From: Eukaryota sp. TZLM1-RC
Lineage: Eukaryota; Metamonada: BaSk clade
Direction: 5' to 3'
Assembly (NCBI GenBank): GCA_040285825.1
Contig: JAUPSS010000004.1
Span: 5,835,658-5,899,657, forward strand
Length of the DNA stretch: 64,000 nucleotides
Shown here: one piece after another, positions 9,286 through 18,020 of the stretch
Layout: each line of letters begins with the position of its first letter
Position numbering within the stretch: position 1 is the stretch's first letter
The notes under the pieces: generated by a model
Database searches by the model: none
Told to the model about the DNA's origin: nothing
Seen by the model: the letters and a program-made list of their open reading frames with translations, nothing else
Position numbers and translations under genes: made by a program

Positions 9286-12200
9286 ATGCCTCTTGAATTT
9301 AACCTTGGAAAGCGTCGTCAGCAGCTCGCAATTGAGCCCGTTGCCCCAGGGGAAGCCGTCACAGAGTATGATCAACATCTTCTCGTCGAGTCTCTTGTTG
9401 TTAACAAACAATGGGAAGAACTCTTTAAATTACTCGATAGCAACTCGATTCCTATACAGTCATCCCTTGCTAGATTCCTGCGTGTTCCTCGTGTTAGCAA
9501 GGCATTCGTGAAAACAGTCCCTGCTTCCGATTTACCCCAGATATTCTTCACCTCGCCTGTCACTGTCCGCTCCGCTATCCTTTATACCCTCCGTCTCACT
9601 CCATCCAGAATCCACGTAGCTGCTATTTGGGAAAAAGCCACCATTCGTGAAAAATCTGTGCTGATCAATTCTGCTGAGAATTTACCATCCATCGTTGTCA
9701 ATAGAACCCTCCCGCTCACCTATCTGGAGCCTAATAAGCTACCCCTTGATGTTCTCCAATCAGTGTTCTCTGCCCTATTGGACTATCTGGTCTCTGACAA
9801 CGTTTTCAGTTTAACCCACTTTTTACAGGATTACAAATTTCTTCTGCTGTATTGTGTTCGCCAAAAGGCTTTATCCTCGCTGGCAGATGATTTCACCACC
9901 CGCTTAGGTCTTTACCATGCCGATGATGCTCTCAGCTACTTGTCAAATGATATACTCTCCGTCCTTTTCTTTAGAAATCCTGATTTGTTTATCACTAGTG
10001 TAATACCAAAGGTTACAGATGATTTGCTTTTGTTGGATAATGTCAGGGCAATTCTTCCAAGAGTATCATTGGAAACTCGGTCAATCATTATTGATCGATT
10101 AGCTGAAATTGACCTTTCCTTTGATGTTGGAAACCATCTAAGCACTTCCAGAAAGTTTCCCTTTTCTGGTTACAAAACCACTGTTTTCCACGGTCAAAAT
10201 GGTCATCTATTAGGCTTGACTTTTGAAGAAATCCAATATTTATGCACCAAGAGTCTTGAACAACTTGCCAAGCTCTCTGCAATTGATTTGGTTAATTACC
10301 CAATCTTTACAAACTCTGATAGTTGTCTTTTCCACCCTGAAACCCCCTTTGAGTTTTACCAATCAGCAGTTGAGTTTTTAATTACTGCTGCTGAATCTGA
10401 GCTTTCTGCTGTGAAAGTTTTTACTACCAATAGCCAAGTGGTAATTTGGAGTTTATTATACAATTTCCAGAATTTACTTCCTGAAGGGCTCTGTGAATAT
10501 GTGAAAAGTTGTAGATTTATTTATTCAAATGTTGCAGGAACAAGAGCTTTTGGTTTTGCTTGTTTGATTCAATCTTCCACACTAATGGCTCAGAAATCAA
10601 CATCATTTTTGATTGAAGCTCTGAACCTTGCTAAAACTAGAGCTGGAAAGTGTACCCAAAGTATTATTGATATTATGAAGACTGCTAGCTCAGTTCTGCC
10701 GGTCAAATATGTCTGGGGTCATGAGAATTCAGGAGAAATTGCTTTATTATTAGAAGAAATGTACGTCACCTGGTCCTTTTGGTCTGAAGTTTCTGCAATT
10801 TTACCCACAATGCAGAAGTTTATTATTCCACTTTTGACTTTGCCTATTGTACACCCTGGCGTTGAACAACTTTTATCTGACTTTGTCTGTTCGTTGTGTG
10901 ATTTAATGGCTGATAATAACATTGAAATGAGGGACACTGGTACATTCATTCACCACGTGGATTATTGTAAACTCAAAGCTCATAAACTGACTAGACGTCA
11001 ATTAGAGAAAAAGAAAATGATTTTCCCTGAAGCCTGTAGTCTTGAACGGTCAAAATTCCACGTCATGATTGCGTCATCAGTTATTAACTATTGCCTATCT
11101 AAGCACTCCTACCCCGTCGTTCCTAATGATAACGACATTCTTGCTCATTTACGCAAAATTGACTCTTCAGCTTCTCGACCTAATCCCAATCGTTCTGGTC
11201 TATTTGGCAGAAGTTCTCCAGTCAAGGAATGTTACCAGTCCATTCTTTGTGGTATTATCAATGCAATGGATTTGCATATTCCTGCGTTCAATGAAGAAAG
11301 AATCAATGAAATCAAAAAATGTATTGAAAACGAAAGACCAATCAAATCTGATGAAGCACGTGATGCCGAAGTTATTTACAATTCTTCAGTTAATTTGGTA
11401 AAGGAACTTAATTCTGCTTTTGACAGAAAACTCAACAATTTGCTAAAACCACCACTCTCTACCGAGGTTAAATTAGAAGAAGAAAAGGAAAAAGAAGAGG
11501 TTGAGACGTTGAAGATTGAACAACAACGGAAACCACCTCATGTACCTTCCGCTAAGCTCAATAAAATGATTGGAAAATTGATTATTTCTGATCCATCTGC
11601 TTTTATTGATCAAGTGTGTTCAGTTACTGAATCAGTTGTTAAATCCGATTTCAAGGATTTCTTTAAATGCAAACTCTTGTTATGCAACTTGCAAAAGGTC
11701 TTGAAAAACAAGGCGCTTTGTTTTTCCAACTTTGAATTGGACTACCTCAAGAAATTCATGCGGTATGTGTTTCTCGAACTCAGCTCGCACCCAGAGTTAC
11801 TTGGCAAACCAACACCCCAATCTGTCTCTTCTTCTTCCTCTTCTGCTAGAGCATCTCGTGGAGGTATTTCTATAAGTAGACTTAGAGGTAGACGAACAGC
11901 TTCGCTCCCAAGACGCAGGCCAACCACTAAGAAGAAGACTGATGACAACAAACCTTGTTCTTTTATTTACCAATTATTTAATAGAGTTTGTGCTATTTTG
12001 GCGATTATTCCTGATTTCCAATTAGACGAAACAATTATTGGTGATTATGAGGACAACCTTGAAGAACTCAAGAAGGATAAATCAATTACAATTCCCAAAA
12101 AGGATGACGTTAATTATTCGAAATTCGTAATGCAATATGAATCTGGATTTGGGTTGATTTATCTCCTTCAGTCTTTTAAATCAATCAATAACTTGAGAGG

Positions 12201-13614
12201 TTTTTATGGAGCTGCGAACCTCATGAAGAGATTCATTGTGGAATCAGAATTGGTGCGTGATCTTGTAAAAACAGGATTGGAAACTTCTGTCGTTGCACCT
12301 GCTTTGACCTCTGCTCTCAATTGGCAACTGGACCGTCATACAATCAAACAGTCGGAATCACGTCAACTTTTGACCACTTTCATTCAATCACTTCTTGAAC
12401 AGAATATTGGAGTGACGGCGCTCAAGGGTGTTCTTCGTCTAATCCCAAAACTGGCAATTCCGGGCCATGTGTCTGCTGCTGAATTACTGGAAAGAATCTG
12501 GAAGAGACCAAAGGTTAATGTTGATGCACGTGCGCTTATTGTAAATCTTGCGTTTGAAGTGTTGAATACGATTCCAACAGACCCTGCTAAGCGAAATGAT
12601 GATGAAACAAAGGACTTTAACGCGATTAAAAACATTCTTCGTCATGCCTCAAAGTTGGCTAATCAAGAACCAATTGCTCAGGAACTTTATGAATGTTTAC
12701 AAAAGGTTGAGAGAGGTTTTGAGGTCTTTGTTGCTAGTTCTTGTGTCAGAATGTTGGAAAAAGTACCTGCTTCCATGTTGGTTTCAGTTGAAAATCAATT
12801 TTATCAATTCCAAAATCCCAGAATTGATTGTCATTTGGTATCACACAATATTAAAAGAATTTCTGAATTTGATTTCCAGAATGCTTGCGACCTCAAGTCT
12901 AATGTCGCTTCTTTAATCAGATCCCATTCTTTGGAGTGCAAAAAGGCAACTCTCACTGCTTTCGCTAAAGCTTTTGGTTCTTTTGTCCAAGTTCTTGTAG
13001 ACCATATTGGTAAGCTTTCAGGAAATTCTTCTGATTCATTCGATCCATTCAATCCTTTGCTAGACATTGCAATTGGAATCAGTACCACTGTCAATAAAAG
13101 TGGTTTGGAAAATGGAAAACAATTTGCCTCTGAATTAAAGAAGGTGACTGAAAAATTGTTGAATCCTTATAAGTTTACTTATTTCATTGACTTGGAATTG
13201 TTCAACGTGATGCTTTCAAGTATTGATCTTTTACCATTCAGTTCTTCCTCTGAAAATGCTTTAAAGTTTATAATTTCGTTGCTTGGAATTGATGGTCAAT
13301 TTTATGATCAAGTTTTTTACTTCTTCAAAGCAACAGTCTCAAAGGATCAAATTTCAATGTTTCCATTTGACGAAATTGTTGATTTTATCAAGGGACAAGC
13401 ACCTGAGTCATTTGTCGCTGAATTTTCTGATGTTCTGCATGGTTCTTCTTCCATTTACAAGATGCTTTATTATTATAAAAAACTTGATTTTGCTGCCACC
13501 AATGAGATTCTTAAATCTAATGACCTTTCCTTTGAAGTCCGTAGATATTTGACTAACCTTGTGTTGAGTTGTCAAGCAGATCGCTCTGTCTCCAGTTTTT
13601 CTCATCTTTTTTAA
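9286..13614 (+). CDS. Large helical protein of unknown function (1442 aa)
   Basis: An intact frame from ATG 9286 to TAA 13614, with AATAAA 20-25 nt after the stop. I do not recognise the family. The protein is almost wholly alpha-helical with repeated amphipathic helices (many L-x2-LL and I-x2-L spacings), as in HEAT/ARM-type scaffolds. A charged Glu/Lys stretch lies at about residues 725-750. A low-complexity Ser run followed by an Arg-rich tract (SRLRGRRTASLPRRRPTTKK, about residues 845-885) divides the protein in two and could be a linker or nuclear localisation signal. No transmembrane segment, signal peptide or enzyme motif is visible. The length and the even codon use without stops show it is a real host gene. 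Confidence 0.85.
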   Translation: MPLEFNLGKRRQQLAIEPVAPGEAVTEYDQHLLVESLVVNKQWEELFKLLDSNSIPIQSSLARFLRVPRVSKAFVKTVPASDLPQIFFTSPVTVRSAILYTLRLTPSRIHVAAIWEKATIREKSVLINSAENLPSIVVNRTLPLTYLEPNKLPLDVLQSVFSALLDYLVSDNVFSLTHFLQDYKFLLLYCVRQKALSSLADDFTTRLGLYHADDALSYLSNDILSVLFFRNPDLFITSVIPKVTDDLLLLDNVRAILPRVSLETRSIIIDRLAEIDLSFDVGNHLSTSRKFPFSGYKTTVFHGQNGHLLGLTFEEIQYLCTKSLEQLAKLSAIDLVNYPIFTNSDSCLFHPETPFEFYQSAVEFLITAAESELSAVKVFTTNSQVVIWSLLYNFQNLLPEGLCEYVKSCRFIYSNVAGTRAFGFACLIQSSTLMAQKSTSFLIEALNLAKTRAGKCTQSIIDIMKTASSVLPVKYVWGHENSGEIALLLEEMYVTWSFWSEVSAILPTMQKFIIPLLTLPIVHPGVEQLLSDFVCSLCDLMADNNIEMRDTGTFIHHVDYCKLKAHKLTRRQLEKKKMIFPEACSLERSKFHVMIASSVINYCLSKHSYPVVPNDNDILAHLRKIDSSASRPNPNRSGLFGRSSPVKECYQSILCGIINAMDLHIPAFNEERINEIKKCIENERPIKSDEARDAEVIYNSSVNLVKELNSAFDRKLNNLLKPPLSTEVKLEEEKEKEEVETLKIEQQRKPPHVPSAKLNKMIGKLIISDPSAFIDQVCSVTESVVKSDFKDFFKCKLLLCNLQKVLKNKALCFSNFELDYLKKFMRYVFLELSSHPELLGKPTPQSVSSSSSSARASRGGISISRLRGRRTASLPRRRPTTKKKTDDNKPCSFIYQLFNRVCAILAIIPDFQLDETIIGDYEDNLEELKKDKSITIPKKDDVNYSKFVMQYESGFGLIYLLQSFKSINNLRGFYGAANLMKRFIVESELVRDLVKTGLETSVVAPALTSALNWQLDRHTIKQSESRQLLTTFIQSLLEQNIGVTALKGVLRLIPKLAIPGHVSAAELLERIWKRPKVNVDARALIVNLAFEVLNTIPTDPAKRNDDETKDFNAIKNILRHASKLANQEPIAQELYECLQKVERGFEVFVASSCVRMLEKVPASMLVSVENQFYQFQNPRIDCHLVSHNIKRISEFDFQNACDLKSNVASLIRSHSLECKKATLTAFAKAFGSFVQVLVDHIGKLSGNSSDSFDPFNPLLDIAIGISTTVNKSGLENGKQFASELKKVTEKLLNPYKFTYFIDLELFNVMLSSIDLLPFSSSSENALKFIISLLGIDGQFYDQVFYFFKATVSKDQISMFPFDEIVDFIKGQAPESFVAEFSDVLHGSSSIYKMLYYYKKLDFAATNEILKSNDLSFEVRRYLTNLVLSCQADRSVSSFSHLF

Positions 13615-13711
13615 TAGAATTTGTATTTTTCTTGAATAAATTTTGATGTTTGTTTTGATTTTTTTCTCAATCCACTCAGAAAAACAAATTTGCTACAGCT
13701 GCACCTTGTTG

Positions 13712-13900
13712 AGTTGCACAGTAAAACTTTGCGTTGTTATTGATAAATCTTCCCAATCTGCAAATCTTTCAGAAAACTCAGAAATTGCATTTCTGTATCC
13801 GTCTAAAAACACACGAATGAAAATAAAATAATAATAATAATTGACTAATAAGAATTGAGGCATTTGTCCATCCTACACCGCCATATTAAACTACGTATAG
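13712..13900 (-). pseudogene. Family-1 LINE fragment
   Basis: The - strand matches the middle of the family-1 ORF (the ESFERFADWEDLL-type block and the upstream GGLGWTKASIL region), with an internal gap and several frameshifts. About 190 bp remain. Confidence 0.65.
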
Positions 13901-14019
13901 AACCTTCATAAGAATTGAATAAAACTAATTGCAATATATTTGATTTCTGAATTGTTATAGAGTTATCATGTCAAACCCACAAATGTTAGAAGTATTTGCC
14001 GAAACGACGACATACCAGC

Positions 14020-14048
14020 GTCGACGTCACATCACGTCATTGTGACGG
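14020..14048. promoter_or_regulatory. Cluster of CRE/bZIP-like half sites
   Basis: Three ACGTCA/TGACG half sites within 30 bp (GACGTCAC, CACGTCAT, TGTGACGG), about 90 bp upstream of the SSXT-family start codon. In other eukaryotes such sites bind CREB/ATF-type bZIP proteins. A role here is inference only. Confidence 0.3.
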
Positions 14049-14134
14049 TGGTTTCGCATGTATCTTTAAAGGATATATTTTCTCTCAAAATTAATTTAAT
14101 CAATTAGATATTTCGTCTGCATTTGATAGGACTA

Positions 14135-14410
14135 ATGACATCCTTTACTCGGGGAGACTTCCAACGACTTCTTGAGGAGAACCAAACCTTCATTCATGAC
14201 CTATTGGATGCACAACGTCGGCAGGATTTCAAAGCTGCTGTCAATCTCCATAATCTTCTACATCGCAATATCACACGTCTTGCTGCTGCTTCAGACTTCA
14301 ACTTAGTTGCTCAAGACAACTCTTACTGGCCTCCAGGTCTCCCCACATCTAGCTACTGGCCTAGCATTCCAGCGCCAACTACCACAAAGGACAAGAGCAT
14401 GTCAAAATAG
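14135..14410 (+). CDS. SSXT/SS18-family transcription coactivator (minimal form)
   Basis: 91 residues from ATG 14135; a TTG lies in frame 12 nt upstream but the ATG is preferred. Residues about 8-50 fit the SNH/SSXT domain: LLEENQTFIHDLLDAQRRQD, then LHNLLHRNITRLAAASD. This matches the pattern of human SS18 and plant GIF1/AN3, in which the helical SNH domain binds BRM-type SWI/SNF remodellers or GRF factors. The tail is short and Pro/Trp/Tyr-rich (two SYWP motifs), in place of the long QPGY or Gln-rich tail of animals. The domain match is good; partners in this organism are inferred. Confidence 0.75.
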   Translation: MTSFTRGDFQRLLEENQTFIHDLLDAQRRQDFKAAVNLHNLLHRNITRLAAASDFNLVAQDNSYWPPGLPTSSYWPSIPAPTTTKDKSMSK

Positions 14411-14932
14411 TCATCTTTCCTTGGAGTATATTCTTACTCTGCTTGAATTAGTTGTAATTTTGCAAATTTCTACGGGAAGCTTTGGATTATTCCCTGTAAT
14501 ATCTGTTCAAATGGTCATTACTACAGAAGTTTTTCCCAATATTTTTTTTATTTTATGTTAAATACTCTTCTCTTTTCCAGGAAAATTTCTTTAGCCAACA
14601 ATTAAAATTAAATACATGACAAAAAACATAATCTTGATTAAAAACAAGATTAGAAAACAAAAATTCAATTGTAATTCAACTCAGTATTTTTGATTAAAAC
14701 ACTAAAAAAACTCAGTTTCGGCCTTACTATTTGTTAACAATGAAGGAAATCAGTACAAAACAGAATAAATAAATAAAATTACTGTTGAAATCGTTATTAA
14801 ATAACAAAAAATGACAACATGAATAAAACAGAAAAACCATAATTGTTGCATAATTTTTAGAAAACTCAAATGCTAATAATGATTTAACATGTGTAATAAT
14901 AAACAAAGAAAAGAAATTAAATAAAAAGAAAG
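14411..14932. other. AT-rich convergent intergenic region
   Basis: Lies between the convergent ends of the SSXT gene (+) and the membrane-protein gene (-). Several AATAAA-like signals occur in both orientations. The open - strand frame at 14727-14936 is low-complexity Phe/Leu/Asn and is not supported as a gene. Confidence 0.4.
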
Positions 14933-15589
14933 TCAAAAAAATAAAATCAATAATGAAATTTGTAATAAATAGCCAGAATATGCATGAGAAACAAAATCCG
15001 GGGAAGAAAAAACAATATCGAAAAATTCAATTATTAATCCAAAAAGTGAAGTAAGACAAATAGTCGCAATTGCAGTAGAAGCATTGGAATCGTTACCATT
15101 CCGTGTCACTTGTTTAAACAAAAAATTCCTAACAGAACCAAAGCAGGAGAGTCCATACAGTGCACAGAAAGAAAATAACGTAAAATAATTGTAAAAATAA
15201 GCTAAAATGACTGAAATAGCTGCATAAATAACAATTCTCTTAGGATTCTTGAGCGACGGCTTGTGGTGAGAATTCAATAGAAACCTAATAAACACAACAG
15301 AAGAAGAAGAAATGGATGTCAATGTCCAAAAATCAGAGACGAAACAGGAAATGAAGAACAAACGCAGATAGATGTAGTGACTTGCGGAACTCAAAATGAC
15401 TGATGGAAAAAGGCGAAGGAGAACTAAGTCTTTCTTGTAGAAGAAGTACACAAGACATAAGAGTACAGTAGAGAGGTGGTACATGAAAAACAACACATCT
15501 AGTTGAGGTAGTGGTGAAAGACGCTTCAACAGGTAAACAACTACACCTTGAAGCCATAATAGACTAAGATTGCATAATAATAAACTCAT
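14933..15589 (-). CDS. Multipass membrane protein, possibly a nucleotide-sugar/DMT transporter
   Basis: 218 residues from an ATG, with about seven hydrophobic segments and only short loops. The second half (aromatic helix, then YGLSCFGSVRNFLFKQV, then an Asn/Ser-rich loop, then another helix) resembles the C-terminal half of drug/metabolite-type nucleotide-sugar transporters, where a conserved Lys follows such a helix. The protein is shorter than usual for that family (300+ residues), so it could be a half-size member or an unrelated membrane protein. It ends on TGA. Its start faces the Fanzor locus, 52 bp from the nearest inverted repeat. Confidence 0.55.
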   Translation of the reverse strand: MSLLLCNLSLLWLQGVVVYLLKRLSPLPQLDVLFFMYHLSTVLLCLVYFFYKKDLVLLRLFPSVILSSASHYIYLRLFFISCFVSDFWTLTSISSSSVVFIRFLLNSHHKPSLKNPKRIVIYAAISVILAYFYNYFTLFSFCALYGLSCFGSVRNFLFKQVTRNGNDSNASTAIATICLTSLFGLIIEFFDIVFSSPDFVSHAYSGYLLQISLLILFF

Positions 15590-15640
15590 AACGGAGGCTT
15601 CATGTAGTTGTTGATTGATTGAGTATATCCTTTACCTACT

Positions 15641-15679
15641 GTGAATTTCACTTATCATGCATTCCCCTGTGAAATTCAC
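15641..15679. repeat. Perfect 11-bp inverted repeat downstream of Fanzor
   Basis: GTGAATTTCAC (15641-15651) and GTGAAATTCAC (15669-15679) form a perfect 11-bp stem with a 17-nt loop. The repeat lies about 235 bp past the Fanzor stop, between that gene and the membrane-protein start. It could be a terminal structure of the Fanzor element or the 3' end of a guide RNA. Confidence 0.7.
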
Positions 15680-15835
15680 TCCTGTTTTCAACTCCCTCAG
15701 TGTCTACTCACAGGCTGTAAGAGACATGTAGCATCATTTGACAAAGACAATCATGATCTTCATCAATGGGCTACCTCACTTAAATACACCTACTGCTTTC
15801 ACAGAACAAAGCCTCGCGACTTGATGTATCTAAGT

Positions 15836-15870
15836 GGATCTACCAAATGCTACTAGGGCATTTGTAGATC
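15836..15870 (-). ncRNA. Hairpin 42 nt after the Fanzor stop: candidate guide-RNA scaffold
   Basis: GATCTACCAAATGC and GCATTTGTAGATC pair over 13 bp with one bulged base around a 7-nt loop. In TnpB and Fanzor loci the guide (omega) RNA is transcribed in the same direction as the nuclease, from the end of the ORF into the element's right end, and carries strong stems. This hairpin is in that position. No RNA evidence is available from sequence, so the function is inferred; the stem itself is plain to see. Confidence 0.4.
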
Positions 15871-15911
15871 GGTCTCAAAAGATTTTGTTTCTGTATGCTC
15901 AGGTTCCCCAT

Positions 15912-17867
15912 TCATCTTCTCAACAGAGCATCTGGGCAAATGTATCTTTCCGGCCACAATTCCGCTTTCTTCTTAATTTGAATATTTTTTGCAGCGGAAA
16001 TATCTCTGTCATATACTATTTGACACTCAGTACAAATACGCATCTGCCATGAGCCTGCTTGAATATTCTCGGCCATGCAACAACTTGACATTTTGCTTGT
16101 ATTAAATTCACTGGTTGACAAGTGCTTCACGTCCTTTTGATAACACAACCATTTTCTGAAAGCCCTTGCTGATCCATATCGATTGACTTTTCGGCAATGA
16201 GAAGGGAAATTAGCAGAACCCACAGCAAGATAGAGTTTTTCAGGATGTCCAGCCAGCCTTTGAAATTTGTTGAGACTCTCTCTGAACCGTCTCTCTTTTC
16301 GTCTGCGGTTATCAAATTTAATTATTTTCCATTTCTGGCGATTACTTTCCAAATACACTCTTCTCCTGACCAAATTCCAATGGTTCAAATATTGGTTGAA
16401 ATTTTGAACGGAATATTGGTTGGGAGAGTGTTTACTGGGTGAAGGTTTTGTCATGTATCTTCTGCCAGTTGGACAAGGGATAACTCCGCATTGATTATCA
16501 TTTAAGAAGTAACCACATAATCTTGATTGGCCAAGATCAACGCCGATAAGGGGGCTTTCAGGTAAAATTTCGACTGGATGTCTACGTCTTCGACGGGTCA
16601 TTTTTTTAGTACCCTTCAACTGTGTTTCTCTGGTTTTGTTGGCATTAGGGTCACTTTTCATTTCATTTTTTGATCTTCTTTTCTTTTTCGGTGGTTCATC
16701 CAGCTCATCTGTGTTTTCTGAGTCATTATTTTTACCTTCAAAGGTCAAAAGCAGTTCATTACCATTAGTTTTCAATAAAATTTTGTTAAATCTATTTCTC
16801 AAACTTTTTCTGTTGATATTGAATTTTTGGTAGGGACATTGTTTGAATATTCGTTTCAGACATGTATTTTTGATAAACTTTGTTTTGGAAGATGAACCTT
16901 CAATAAGTGGAAATTTTTTCACAGAGTGGAAAATTTGTGAAGGTACCTCAATAAATTTAGAACCTTTATGAGAAGCTAAACGTATTATTCTAAATTTCTT
17001 CCAGCAATGCATATGAGACAAGAAAGTGAGTAAGTATTGTGAAATTTTAAGATTAAAGAGAAAAAGCTCACTAATTTCCTTTGATGAAAAGGTAATTTTA
17101 TCATGTGAGGACAGTAGGGAGGCAGTGGTAGGAAATATTTGAAGGAGATTCAAGATAAACTTACATGCATTTAATAAGAAGAATCTTTCTCTTGAATTAT
17201 TCAAATTGAAATTGATGAGGTATTCAAGAACAGAATCAACTACTACTTCCTCGGGTTGGGCTAGTGGTTCATCTGGCAAAAGTGAAAGAATATTATTTGC
17301 AAAGACATTTGTTTTATCCAGGGCTCTACAATGAGCACGAATAAAGTTTTTTGTCCAGGATTGACAAATTTTAGGTAAACTTGTCTTAACGTTGGAGGCC
17401 AATTGACGAGCCCGACAAGCAAGGTAAGGAGAAAGCCCTTTTCTATTGATAAAATTACAGTTCTGGGACTGCAGCCAATCATTGAGGAAAAGATTGAATG
17501 AATTTCTGTAAGGCACTAGAGAATTTTCCCACACAGAAACAAGAGACCTGTCTTGTGGGCATTCAGGAATAAATCCATTGTAAAAGATATGGAGTAATTG
17601 GCGTTGGCCTTTAGATGTGGAAGGCTTAGGAAAAGAACCAGTGGTGATGACGGTCATAAACAGATACCATACATCCTGTTCCACTAAAGCTCTAGATGCC
17701 AACGGAAAATTTAGAAGAAAAGATTGAAGTAATAAAGAAGCTTCATGACAAATCTCGGTGACCACAGGAAGGTCAGTCCGAATTTGTTGCACCGCTGCAG
17801 GGGTCAGCAGCGAGTTAAGTGCACAAGACCGAGTGAATACACGTGACACAGAGTGGGTGGGTGTCAT
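15912..17867 (-). CDS. Fanzor: eukaryotic TnpB-like RNA-guided DNA endonuclease
   Basis: An intact 651-residue frame from ATG 17867 to TGA. The C-terminal 210 residues carry the split RuvC and zinc-finger pattern of OrfB/TnpB proteins. These are LIGVDLGQS (Asp444), YLAVGSANF (the Gly-x-Ala-x-Phe block typical of Fanzor RuvC-II), SEFNTSK (Glu587, the relocated catalytic Glu), then SSCC, RICTEC and YDRDISAAKNI (Asp622). A classical nuclear localisation signal (PPKKKRRSKNE, about 392-402) and TRRRRRHP (about 426-433) precede RuvC, as in other Fanzors. The long N-terminal part is helical and unassigned. One oddity is that the first zinc pair reads S-x-C-C rather than C-x2-C. Two hairpins follow the gene. 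A 5' copy of the same gene survives at 37141-37872, so the element has been mobile. Family members cleave DNA guided by an RNA; activity of this copy is inference. Confidence 0.85.
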   Translation of the reverse strand: MTPTHSVSRVFTRSCALNSLLTPAAVQQIRTDLPVVTEICHEASLLLQSFLLNFPLASRALVEQDVWYLFMTVITTGSFPKPSTSKGQRQLLHIFYNGFIPECPQDRSLVSVWENSLVPYRNSFNLFLNDWLQSQNCNFINRKGLSPYLACRARQLASNVKTSLPKICQSWTKNFIRAHCRALDKTNVFANNILSLLPDEPLAQPEEVVVDSVLEYLINFNLNNSRERFFLLNACKFILNLLQIFPTTASLLSSHDKITFSSKEISELFLFNLKISQYLLTFLSHMHCWKKFRIIRLASHKGSKFIEVPSQIFHSVKKFPLIEGSSSKTKFIKNTCLKRIFKQCPYQKFNINRKSLRNRFNKILLKTNGNELLLTFEGKNNDSENTDELDEPPKKKRRSKNEMKSDPNANKTRETQLKGTKKMTRRRRRHPVEILPESPLIGVDLGQSRLCGYFLNDNQCGVIPCPTGRRYMTKPSPSKHSPNQYSVQNFNQYLNHWNLVRRRVYLESNRQKWKIIKFDNRRRKERRFRESLNKFQRLAGHPEKLYLAVGSANFPSHCRKVNRYGSARAFRKWLCYQKDVKHLSTSEFNTSKMSSCCMAENIQAGSWQMRICTECQIVYDRDISAAKNIQIKKKAELWPERYICPDALLRR

Positions 17868-17972
17868 GTAGTGAGAATAAAGAGCTCATCTATCAAATTT
17901 TACACTTGTCACCCCATTGTCGACTTCTGGTTGCCTGTTCTGGGAGGTTTTTAACCCTCAACTTGGTTTTGG
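17868..17972 (-). promoter_or_regulatory. Upstream region shared by both copies of the Fanzor gene
   Basis: The roughly 105 bp immediately upstream of the Fanzor ATG are nearly identical to 37873-37977 upstream of the broken copy. Similarity stops at CAACTTGGTTTTG in both. This marks the approximate left limit of the mobile unit and probably holds its promoter. A short direct repeat, GGGAGGTTTT, lies at the boundary. Confidence 0.6.
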
Positions 17973-17974
17973 GA

Positions 17975-18020
17975 GGTTTTCACTATTCCCACACTTTCCC
18001 CTCACTTCATAAACTAGGTG
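17975..18020 (+). repeat. 46-bp block repeated at 44253-44298
   Basis: Contains CACTATTCCCACACTTTC followed by CCCTCACTTCATAAACTAGG. The same block with two or three differences lies on the - strand at 44253-44298. Both copies are followed by weakly similar reading frames rich in P, S, T and H. It may be an exon or promoter of an unidentified repeated gene. Confidence 0.55.

Noticed and set aside
14727-14936. A - strand frame of 69 codons next to the membrane protein gene.
   Set aside because: Phe/Leu/Asn low-complexity translation of AT-rich DNA with no start context or homologue.
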